A stretch of 64,000 nt of DNA. It comes from an uncultured Clostridia bacterium (GTDB lineage: Bacteria > Bacillota > Clostridia > Christensenellales > CAG-917). The notes beneath the pieces were generated by a model. That model worked only from the letters and a program-made list of their open reading frames with translations, had not been told where the DNA came from and searched no databases. Every line of letters begins with the position of its first letter. Within the stretch, counting starts at the first letter, position 1. A program made the position numbers and the translations under genes. The stretch covers positions 39,584 through 103,583 of the forward strand of contig CAKQUX010000006.1 in assembly GCA_934277645.1 (NCBI GenBank), written 5' to 3'. This document shows positions 36,376 to 45,000 of the stretch, one piece after another.

Positions 36376-37242
36376 ATGTCAGTTTTATTTTGTGATACCG
36401 ATTGCGAATTGTGGTACACCTATGCGGAAGAGTTGGATATTAAAGTCATCGAAATGCCTTATACGATAGACGGCAAAGAATATATGTACGATCTCGGAAA
36501 GAATACCGATTTTAAAGGTTTCTTCGATAAGATGCGTTCGGGCGCAGGCGCAATTACGTCGGCTCTCAACGAGCAAGATTATCTCGATTATTTCGAGCCG
36601 TACTTCAAAGCAGGCGAAGATATTTTATATATCGCGTTTTCAAGCAAAATGAGCGGCACGTTCAATCAAATGGACAAGGCTGTCAAAGCGCTTAGCGAAA
36701 AATATCCTACTGCAAGATTTACGAAGTTCGATACTTTGAGTATTTGTATGGGGGCGGGTCTTATCGTCTATCTCGGCGCAAAATTCTTTAAAGCAAACGG
36801 CGGCGACGTCGATAAAACAGTCGAATACTTAAACAGCATTGTCAATCGTTGTTGCATACGTTTTGCAGTCGAAGACCTTAAATACCTCGCAAGAGGCGGC
36901 AGACTTTCGGCAGGTAAGGCGGCAATCGGCAACCTTCTCAATTTGAAACCGATTTTGGGCGTAGGCGAAAGCGGCGAAATCGACGTGCTTTGCAAACAAA
37001 ACGGAACGAAAAAGGCGTTAAGCTATATGGCGGCTCAGGTTGCGGAGAAATATTCGCCGTACGACGACGCTCCGATTGTTATCGTCGACGCAGACGCAAA
37101 AAATCTTGCAGACGAACTCGAAGCAAAAGTCGTCGAAAAATTCCCTGACGCAAAGATTTGGCGTCAACCTATTGGACCTGTTATCGGAGCGCATTGCGGT
37201 CCGGGTACTGTCGGCATTATTTTCCCTGCGACGGGCAGATAA
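36376..37242 (+). CDS. DegV-family fatty-acid-binding protein
   Basis: 288 residues. DegV/FakB proteins hold a fatty acid for phosphorylation by FakA. Family features: an early ITSALNEQDY segment (usually TSQPS), FSSKMSGTFNQM (ligand-contacting SGT), EDLKYLARGGRLS and GPVIGAHCGPGTVGI near the C-terminus. The usual N-terminal DSTSDL is replaced by CDTDCELW, an unusual variant. GGAGGA 5 nt before the ATG. No fakA in the window. Confidence 0.88.
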   Translation: MSVLFCDTDCELWYTYAEELDIKVIEMPYTIDGKEYMYDLGKNTDFKGFFDKMRSGAGAITSALNEQDYLDYFEPYFKAGEDILYIAFSSKMSGTFNQMDKAVKALSEKYPTARFTKFDTLSICMGAGLIVYLGAKFFKANGGDVDKTVEYLNSIVNRCCIRFAVEDLKYLARGGRLSAGKAAIGNLLNLKPILGVGESGEIDVLCKQNGTKKALSYMAAQVAEKYSPYDDAPIVIVDADAKNLADELEAKVVEKFPDAKIWRQPIGPVIGAHCGPGTVGIIFPATGR

Positions 37243-37271
37243 AGCGGTTTGACCTTTCGGTTATAACGATA

Positions 37272-38249
37272 ATGAAATTAAAAATTTTAGTTATAATTTT
37301 ATGTTTATGCAGTATTGTCTTGTTTTGTGCTTGCAACGAAACAGGACAATATTTAATATTCGGCACTTTTGTCGAAATCGAACTCAGCGGCGTAAAGGCA
37401 GGCAAGACAGTTTCGCAAATAGAAAAGCGATTTATAGAAATCGAAAACGAAATGTCCGTGCAAAAGGGGACAAGCGACGTTTACAAAATAAACCATGCAA
37501 AAGCAGGCGAAAAGGTGTACGTTTGCGCTGACACGTTAAAGGTACTCGAAACGGCAAAAAACATTTATGAATTATCCTGCGGCGCATTCGACCCTACAAT
37601 CTATCCGCTTGTGAAACTTTGGAAGTTTTCGGCTGATACCTACGTCGGCGTGCCTAATGCGTTGCCGACCGATGCGGAGATTAAAGCGGCGCTCGATAGC
37701 GTCGGGTTTGATAAAATCACAATCGACTTCGACGGCGGCTTTGTGACGAAATCGTCGGATGCGGTTATGATTGACCTTGGCGGTTTGGCAAAAGGTTTTG
37801 CGGCAGGCGAAGGACTGTCTGCTGCAAAGGACGTCAAAGGCATTATAAACGTTGGCGGCAATATAGTTGCGGTCGGACGTGATTTAAAAGTCGGAGTTCA
37901 AAATCCGCGTGGAGAAGGCTACGTCGGAACGTTTACTTTAAGTTGCGGACAAAGCGTTTCCACAAGCGGCGACTATGAAAGACATTACGTTTATGACGGG
38001 GTTAATTATCACCATATCGTTTCGCCGTTCAGCGGCTATCCTACGGGAATAAAGGACGACAGTGACCTTATATCGGTGACTGTGGTGTCGGACAAATATA
38101 CTCTTTGCGACGCAACTGCGACTGCCGTTATGGTTTTGGGAAAAACCGACGGAAAAGCTCTTATCGAACGACTCGGACTTTGCGGAGTTCTTATCGATAA
38201 GGACTTAAACATAACAGTGTTGGGAAATCTGGATTTTCAAAAAGCATAA
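37272..38249 (+). CDS. apbE: FAD:protein FMN transferase lipoprotein
   Basis: 325 residues. Signal with lipobox LFCAC (Cys at 20), then the ApbE fold: YLIFGTFVEIEL, CGAFDPTIYPLV, MIDLGGLAKGFAAG, NVGGNIVAVG, SVSTSGDYERH and the metal-site segment TLCDATATAVMVLG. It transfers FMN from FAD to Thr residues of exported or membrane flavoproteins. ATG at 37272 begins a normal signal sequence; no clear ribosome binding site. Followed by a NusG_II protein and a Gx-type transporter, a grouping seen near redox systems of anaerobes. Confidence 0.9.
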   Translation: MKLKILVIILCLCSIVLFCACNETGQYLIFGTFVEIELSGVKAGKTVSQIEKRFIEIENEMSVQKGTSDVYKINHAKAGEKVYVCADTLKVLETAKNIYELSCGAFDPTIYPLVKLWKFSADTYVGVPNALPTDAEIKAALDSVGFDKITIDFDGGFVTKSSDAVMIDLGGLAKGFAAGEGLSAAKDVKGIINVGGNIVAVGRDLKVGVQNPRGEGYVGTFTLSCGQSVSTSGDYERHYVYDGVNYHHIVSPFSGYPTGIKDDSDLISVTVVSDKYTLCDATATAVMVLGKTDGKALIERLGLCGVLIDKDLNITVLGNLDFQKA

Positions 38250-38406
38250 TTATCGGCTAAATTGATTTAAAGTGCAAATTAAATTCGGCTATGAATTGTC
38301 GAAATTATTTATGCTATGATTTCGCTATGATTTAAGCAATGAAGTAAAAATCATTTGTTAATAATGTGTTGAATTTGTCGATTAAAATTCGACTTTTTAG
38401 GGGCTT

Positions 38407-38757
38407 ATGAAAGTTTTTAAACCTTTTGACTTAATAGTTGTCGTCGTTCTTTTGGTTGCGGCGGCTTTGTCGATTTGGTTTTTGGTTAAGCCGACAGGGG
38501 AGAGAGTCGAAATTTACAAAGACGGCGAGCTTGTCAAAAGCGGCGCGCTCAGCGTTGATTTTGAATTTAAAATAGACGAACATACGACGGTAAAAGTTTC
38601 AGGGAAAAAGGCGTATGTTTCTTTCAGCGATTGCGTCGGGCAAGATTGTGTTATGGCAGGAAAAATCTCTAAGGCGGGAGAGACGATAGTTTGTTTGCCT
38701 AACAAAGTGGTCGTAAAAATTGTCGGCAAGGGCGACGTTGACGTGGTGACGGGATGA
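38407..38757 (+). CDS. NusG domain II-containing membrane protein
   Basis: 116 residues: one TM helix (about 8-26) and an extracytoplasmic beta domain with VEIYKDGELV and VSFSDCVGQDCVMAGKIS then IVCLPNKVVVKI. The CVGQDC...CLPN pattern is the hallmark of this small family. Function not established; it often accompanies ApbE and Gx transporters. Stop overlaps the next start by 4 nt. Confidence 0.86.
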   Translation: MKVFKPFDLIVVVVLLVAAALSIWFLVKPTGERVEIYKDGELVKSGALSVDFEFKIDEHTTVKVSGKKAYVSFSDCVGQDCVMAGKISKAGETIVCLPNKVVVKIVGKGDVDVVTG

Positions 38758-39401
38758 AGAAGGACAAAAAGAGCTTAACTGCAAAGAAAATAGCAAACGT
38801 AGGCTTATTGCTCGCCGTAGCCTTAATCGTTTCGCTTGTCGAAAATATGCTTCCGCCGCTTGTTCCTGTTATGCCCTATGCGAAATTAGGGCTTGGAAAC
38901 GTAGTTCTTTTGTTCTGCTTTCTGCTTGTCGGATGGCGTGAGGGCGGACTTATTTTGATTTTGCGTTGTGTTCTGACGGCAGTTTTCAGCGGAAATTACG
39001 TTGCGCTTTTGTGGTCTTTGCCGTCGGGAATCGTGGCGTATTGCATTATGATTTTTATGATAAAATCAAAGCTGTTTTCGGTGCCTGCAACGAGCGCAAT
39101 GGGCGCTATGGCACACAATTTTACGCAAATTATCATTGCAAGCGTGATTATAGGAAACAGTGTTTTTGGGTATCTTCCTTATATGCTTTTGCTCGGCGGA
39201 CTTTGCGGCTTGTTTACGGGACTTGCTTGCCATTATTTATCGCTCGCTTTGGGCGGCAAATTCGGACTTAAAGATTATCCCGAAATGCGTAATAAAATTC
39301 AAGCCGATACTTCAAGCGACGGTGTTGAAGAGAGCGTCAAAGATAGCGACGGTGAAGTCGGTGATTGTGGCGGCGAAGATTTCGACAGAACGGACAAATA
39401 G
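38754..39401 (+). CDS. Gx transporter family protein
   Basis: 215-residue membrane protein of the family also annotated heptaprenyl diphosphate synthase component I. Helices from about 10 to 170, with PPLVPVMPYAKLGLGNVVLL, SLPSGIVAYC and AMGAMAHNFTQ; the acidic tail (about 180-215) is hydrophilic. It resembles ECF S-components, so it may import a quinone precursor or flavin-like molecule; that is an inference. ATGA overlap couples it to the NusG_II gene. Confidence 0.8.
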   Translation: MKKDKKSLTAKKIANVGLLLAVALIVSLVENMLPPLVPVMPYAKLGLGNVVLLFCFLLVGWREGGLILILRCVLTAVFSGNYVALLWSLPSGIVAYCIMIFMIKSKLFSVPATSAMGAMAHNFTQIIIASVIIGNSVFGYLPYMLLLGGLCGLFTGLACHYLSLALGGKFGLKDYPEMRNKIQADTSSDGVEESVKDSDGEVGDCGGEDFDRTDK

Positions 39402-39459
39402 CAAAACGTTTTGTAATTTCACTATTGATTTTGGCTTTATCTGATTTTTGCCGATACCG

Positions 39460-40188
39460 CTATTCGTTTTTGGCGTCTGTCGCTTGTTCGCCGATGACGT
39501 TAGATACTGTATCTACTTTTAAATTTTTTTCTTTTAGCGCGTTTAAAATTTTCGGCAATGCTTCAAGAGTGTGCGCTGTAGGGTGCATCAAAACCAAGTC
39601 GCCGCTTTTTGCGTCTTTTATGGCTCTTTCATAAACCAAGTCCGCATTTTTATCTCTCCAATCTATTGTGTCGCGAGTCCACATTATAACCTTGTAACCT
39701 TCGGCTTTTGCCACTTTAAACATAGCGTCCGAAAGGTCGCCCGACGGTGGCGCAAACAGTTTCGTTTCGTAGTCGATAATCGTTTTTATGAGTTTTTCCG
39801 TAATTATAATTTCTTGCCTGTTTTGTTCTTCGCCTATCGATGACGCGTCACGGTGCAGATAGCCGTGATTTGCAATTTCAAATCCACGGTCATACATCTT
39901 TTTCAACAATTCGCCGTTCTGTTCCACCCATTTCCCGCCGACGAAAAACGTGGTTTTAAAGCCGTATTCGTCAAAGACATCCATTATTTTTTCGATATAT
40001 TCCGTTCCCCAGTACACGTTTATCATAAGCGACAATTTGTCGCTGTCTTTGTTTCCGCTATACACGGCGTCGTTTGTTTTTACAGCCGCTACTTCCGTGG
40101 TTCCGTAAATCGTACTGACAAAAAGTATGCCAAGTACCAAAATTATGGCAAAATTTGTGAAAATGGTTGATAAATGTCGTTTACTCAT
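39460..40188 (-). CDS. YlxY-like polysaccharide deacetylase homologue
   Basis: 242 residues: N-terminal membrane anchor (about 12-30) and a NodB fold. The motif that usually carries the catalytic Asp pair (TFDDG) reads MINVYWGTEY, so both Asp are missing, as in YlxY of Bacillus. HGYLH (metal-binding His pair), APPSGDLSD and LVLMHPTAHT remain. It is divergent from an MlpA-like peptidase; in Bacillus ylxY and mlpA are neighbours too, supporting the assignment. Probably sporulation-linked, possibly inactive as a deacetylase. No ribosome binding site was seen before the ATG. Confidence 0.83.
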   Translation of the reverse strand: MSKRHLSTIFTNFAIILVLGILFVSTIYGTTEVAAVKTNDAVYSGNKDSDKLSLMINVYWGTEYIEKIMDVFDEYGFKTTFFVGGKWVEQNGELLKKMYDRGFEIANHGYLHRDASSIGEEQNRQEIIITEKLIKTIIDYETKLFAPPSGDLSDAMFKVAKAEGYKVIMWTRDTIDWRDKNADLVYERAIKDAKSGDLVLMHPTAHTLEALPKILNALKEKNLKVDTVSNVIGEQATDAKNE

Positions 40189-40203
40189 ATAAACAAAATA
40201 TGT

Positions 40204-40231
40204 TTGCTTAATGTATAAAATGTGTTATAAT
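40204..40231 (+). promoter_or_regulatory. M16 peptidase promoter, leaderless geometry
   Basis: TATAAT (40226-40231), then TTCAAT and the ATG at 40238; a weak TTGCTT (40204-40209) is the possible -35 at 16 nt. Confidence 0.65.
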
Positions 40232-40237
40232 TTCAAT

Positions 40238-41491
40238 ATGAATAAATATTTTAAATTTCCCAACGGACTGAGAATGGTTTACGAAAACGTACCGAGTGTG
40301 CGTTCCGTTTCGATAGGCGTATACGTTGGCGCAGGTTGCGTATACGAAGACGCAAAAAACAACGGCGTCAGCCATTTTATCGAACACATGAATTTTAAGG
40401 GTACTAAAACCCGTACGGCATTCGATATAGTCGCCGAAATAGACAATCTCGGCGCAAAAATCAACGCCGCGACTTCCAAACAGTTTACCTATTATTATAC
40501 CTTGTCGCTTGACGAAGATGCCGAAAAGTGTTTGGAGATTTTGTCGGACATTTATTTTAATTCGATTTTTCCGAACGACGAATTCGAGCGTGAAAGAAAA
40601 GTCATTTTAGAAGAGCTTGCCGAAAGCGAAGATACTCCTGACGACGTATGTTTTGAAAGGACGTCTTCTTACAGCTTCGGTTCTCATCCGTTTGCAAGAA
40701 CGATTCTCGGGACGAAAGAAAGTCTGACGGCTATGACTCGTCAGGACTTGATTGACTATAAAGCAAGGTTTTATACAGCCGACAACACCGTTTTGTCGAT
40801 AGTCGGCAACGTTGACTTTGAAAGCGCGAAAGCTCTTGTCAAAAAGTATTTTGCTTCGCAATTCGTAAACGAAAAAATGGACGTCGTTAAAGTTCCTTAC
40901 GGCGAGTTTTTCGGGGGCGAAGTTAAGGTTTCAAAAAAAATCGAACAAGTGCATATCACCATGGCGTTTGAAACCGTCGATTATTCGGACGATAGGGGCA
41001 GTTATATTCTTTCGCTGTTGTCCGACTCATTTGCGGGCGGAATGTCTTCAAGACTCTTCCAGACGATAAGAGAGAAAATGGGCTTGTGTTATTCCATTTA
41101 CGGCTATCCGTCGTTTATGAAACACACAAAAGGTCGTTTCTTCATTTGTATGAGCACCAACACGGGCAGTGTGGACAAGGCAATAAACGCAATCAAAGAC
41201 GAAATAAGAAAACTCACAAGCGACGGTTTGACGGAAGCCGAACTTGCGAAATCGAAACGTCAATCTGTTGCAAATCTCGTTATAGCGCAAGAAATGACGA
41301 TAGCGATTATGCGCGCTATGGGTCGTCGCGCTATTATGGACGACGAAGTTTACGACATCGACAAGGAAGTAAAAACCTACGAATCGATAACCATCGACGA
41401 AATAAACGATTACGCCAAAAAAGTCTTCAATCTCGACAGAATGGTTCTCGGACTTGTCGGCGATTTCGATAAGGAGAAAAAGAATGGATAA
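40238..41491 (+). CDS. M16 metallopeptidase (MlpA/YmxG-like)
   Basis: 417-residue zinc protease, with HFIEH (46-50) as the inverted HxxEH zinc motif and the downstream Glu about 76 residues later. The second half is the inactive M16_C repeat. GMSSRLFQTIREKMGLCYSIYG is the family signature of the second domain, here split as GMSSRLFQTIREK and MGLCYSIYG. The ATG at 40238 begins the usual N-terminus; an earlier in-frame ATG at 40211 lies in the promoter. Likely leaderless. Overlaps the next gene by 8 nt. Confidence 0.93.
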   Translation: MNKYFKFPNGLRMVYENVPSVRSVSIGVYVGAGCVYEDAKNNGVSHFIEHMNFKGTKTRTAFDIVAEIDNLGAKINAATSKQFTYYYTLSLDEDAEKCLEILSDIYFNSIFPNDEFERERKVILEELAESEDTPDDVCFERTSSYSFGSHPFARTILGTKESLTAMTRQDLIDYKARFYTADNTVLSIVGNVDFESAKALVKKYFASQFVNEKMDVVKVPYGEFFGGEVKVSKKIEQVHITMAFETVDYSDDRGSYILSLLSDSFAGGMSSRLFQTIREKMGLCYSIYGYPSFMKHTKGRFFICMSTNTGSVDKAINAIKDEIRKLTSDGLTEAELAKSKRQSVANLVIAQEMTIAIMRAMGRRAIMDDEVYDIDKEVKTYESITIDEINDYAKKVFNLDRMVLGLVGDFDKEKKNG

Positions 41492-41861
41492 ACTCGATAA
41501 AATCTTTGAACTTCAAAAGAAGTTCGACGAAGACGTAAAAAGAAACAGAGGACTTGAAAACATATCGAAAGAAGAATGGCTTCAAAAGGAAACGCTTGCA
41601 ATGCTCAGCGAAATGGCTGAACTCCTTGGCGAAATAAACTGGAAATGGTGGAAAAATCCTAAGGAAGTAAATGCGGCAAACGTAAAAGAAGAGCTTGTGG
41701 ACATATTGCATTTCTTTGTAGGAATGTGCCTTAACGCAGACATGACAGCCGACGAACTTTTTGAGATTTATATCTCTAAAAACGAAGAAAACTTTAAGCG
41801 TCAATACGGCAAATCTTTAAAAGAAGGATACAGCCTTAAAGACTTTAAAAAAGACGTTTGA
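41484..41861 (+). CDS. All-alpha NTP pyrophosphatase (dUTPase_2-like)
   Basis: 125 residues. Two acidic clusters define the metal site: SEMAELLGEINWKWWKNP and EELVDILHFFVG, as in dimeric all-alpha dUTPases of Firmicutes. AAGGAG precedes the ATG. Likely removes dUTP; MazG-type NTP cleavage is an alternative. Confidence 0.82.
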   Translation: MDKLDKIFELQKKFDEDVKRNRGLENISKEEWLQKETLAMLSEMAELLGEINWKWWKNPKEVNAANVKEELVDILHFFVGMCLNADMTADELFEIYISKNEENFKRQYGKSLKEGYSLKDFKKDV

Positions 41862-41874
41862 TTTTTTATAACTA

Positions 41875-41903
41875 TTGCAAACGCGGCTTAATTATGATAT
41901 AAT
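41875..41903 (+). promoter_or_regulatory. Promoter of ftsK
   Basis: TTGCAA (41875-41880), 17-nt spacer, TATAAT (41898-41903), leaving a leader of about 130 nt. That leader contains a 15-codon frame (41932-41979, MKLNIKIFSFRFLYV) of uncertain meaning. Confidence 0.8.
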
Positions 41904-42043
41904 AAAAAACCGACGTTAAAGGGAATAAAGAATGAAATTAAATATTAAAATATTTAGTTTTCGGTTTCTTTACGTTTAAAAACGGTCGATAATAATACGT
42001 AAGCCTAATATTATAAATTAGCGTCTTAAAGATTGAGGAAGGA

Positions 42044-45000
42044 ATGAAGAATTACAATTCTCAAAACAGCATAAACAGAATCGCAATCGGCGTGCTTATC
42101 GTGCTAATTGCGGTTTTTTGCTGTCTTAGTTTGTTCGGTGCGCTCGGCGGCGTCGGAAAAATGGTTTCTTCCTTTTTAATCGGGGCGTTCGGATATGCGT
42201 CCTATGCGTATTTTATTTGTGCGCTTTTAATAGGCGTTGCGATTATTTTCAATTTCAGAATAAATCTCGAAGGAAAGAAAATTCTCGGACTTTCGCTACT
42301 GCTTATAGCCGGCATCTGGGCGCTTCACGTTTACACGTCGAGCGCAAACACGCTGACGAACGGCTACGGCGGTTATTTGAACGCTTGCTATAAAAATCAA
42401 AATACGGCAGGCGGCGCATTGTTCGGAATTATATCGTATCCGTTCCAAAGGTTTTTCACAAACGTGGGAGCTTTGGCGTTTACTTGCGTGTTGTTTTTCA
42501 TATCCGTATTTTTTGCGGTTTTCCCGTTTATTCGCGGTGCGTCAACAAAGAGCAGAGGTTTAAAACTCAGAAAGAAACCGAGAGGCGAAAAAATTACGGC
42601 TCCGAAAGTTCCGACTCTTACGTCGTTTGACGACGCAAAGCCGCCGACTTTCTACAAACTGACGGAAAATGCTGCGGAAGAGCCGCCTAAAAATACGGTC
42701 GGCGCAGAAGGATACAATCCGATTTTCCCTAACGAAAACGGACATATCGAAGACGAAGAAAAAATCGACGGACGAGGCTTGAAATACGCCTTGGGTGGAG
42801 AAGAAATGAACGACAGAGAAAGAAACAGAAGTTTTGGTTTATTCAGAAGCGACAGAACAGTCGAAGACAAGCCTGCTAAAAGCGGCTCGGGCAATATTGT
42901 CAGAGATATGCTTTTCGGTGAAATCGACAACGAAAAATATAAAGAATATTTAAACGGCAGAAGAGCAAACGAACATAACATCGACGACCCTAATTACGAC
43001 GCTTTGCAAAACGCCTATAAAAACACTATGGCAAGAGAGCCGAAAGGCTCGACCATGGCTGAGCCGCAATCTTTGACCGACGCAATAAACAATGCCGAAG
43101 CAAAGCGAAAGGGTGTCGGCGAAGTTGCCGCGCCTGCCGAACCGCAAACCGCAGTTCCTAACCCTAGACAAGCATACGACTATTATAGCGGCCTTAACGG
43201 AATGGCGCCGCAAATTTATAGAAATTCGGCAAAGAATCCAAGCGGTTCGCGTTTTCCTGTGCAAAACAATAATACGCAAGCGAACGCAAATGAAATTAAA
43301 AACGACCTTAAAAACACAATAGAGTTTGAAAAGCTCAAAGAAGAACAGAGAGAGCTTTTTAGAGAAAACTCGAAGATAAGACAATCCCAATTCGACTATC
43401 GCACAAACGGACAGGGCGGTCAAGCGCAAGGATACGTAAACACAAATCCGACTTCGACTTTTGGAAATGCACAACCTGAGCAAAAGCCGCAACCTGCCGC
43501 ACCAAACGTAAACAACGTGTCGGCTATGCAAACCGAACAACCGAAAACCGTTCAAAGCGAAATGAGACCGTCGGGTTTTGCGTTTATTCCGTCGCACAAA
43601 AACGACGTTTATACTGCGGAATCGAAACCGCTTACGCAGTCTGATAACCCGAACGGATATTACAGCGTAAATGCGTATAGGGGCGAAAAGTCAGAAAACA
43701 GTTTTGCCGACGTTAAGAATTTCAACGACAAGCATTTGTCTGCGCAAAGAAACGGACAAAATAATCTTGTAAATGACTTTAACGGCTCGTTCGGCGGAAC
43801 AAATACAATAAATAGCGGTTATGGTCAAAACGGAAACCGTGGCTATGAAGAAACGCAAAGTCACGGCGGTTACGGATTGAATTCTACAAACAACAATCCT
43901 AACGGCTATCAAAGCGTTGCGTCGCAATATGCTCAAAGAAACAGCAGCTTTGCGGACAATCTCAATCAGCCTGCCGCTAACTTGTTCGGCGACGCAAAAC
44001 AAACGTGGAGCGAGATGACGCACGGCGGTCAGAATAATGACCGAAATGCAAACGGCTATAATAACTATCAGTCAAATCAAATGGGCGGCAACCCTATGCA
44101 TAATCAATACGATAGGGGAAATGTGCCACAACAAAACGGCTATAACAACGGCGGCTATAATAGCGCAAATAACGGCTACGGCTCTGTCGGCGGTTACAAC
44201 AATAATAACGGAATAAACGGCGGAATGCAGGGCGGCTTTAATAGCGGCTACGGCAATTCGGCTTACGGCGCAAATGTAAATCCTTATCAACCGATTGCTC
44301 CTTCGCCTCAACCGTTCAGCCCATATCCGCAACCGACCAATTTCGGCGCAACGAACTTTACTTGGACGCCGAACGGTTACGTTCCTATTCAACCTGTTCC
44401 GGTTGTTTCGCCGAGCGTAGTTTATCAACCGATTCAAGTCGTTCCTACGCAGGTCGGACAACCCGAGACAATTCAGGAAAAGCCTAAAACGGAAATTAAA
44501 ACGGACGAACTCAAACCGCTTCAATCGAGCAGTTTTGCGCTCAATCCGACGACGGGCGTATATTCGAACCCTAATTCCGCAGGAACTGAAAAGACTTTCG
44601 CTCCCGATTATGAACGCGGCAAAAGACTTAATGCCGAAGCTGAAGTGCGCCGCATAGACGACGAAGCAAAGCGCGACCGACTTAAACGTATGGAAGAGCT
44701 TAAACGCCGTCAGGCAGAACGCAATGCAAAGAGAGCGGCGGAAGAACAAAAACAACAAACTGCGGCTGAAAGCGTTCGCAGTGAGCAAGGACACGGAGCG
44801 GTTGCTCAGAAACTCAATCTCGGCGAATATAACGACGCCGTAGAAAAAGCAAGAGCAAACGCAGAAGTTTTGAAACCTAATCCGTCGGACAACAGAATAG
44901 TGTCGAATTCGGGCAATACTCAGTCGCAAAGCGGCGGAAGCATGTGGCGTTCGGTCGGCGAACTCGGAAGCGGAATTTCTGCCGAAGAGAAAGCGAAGCG

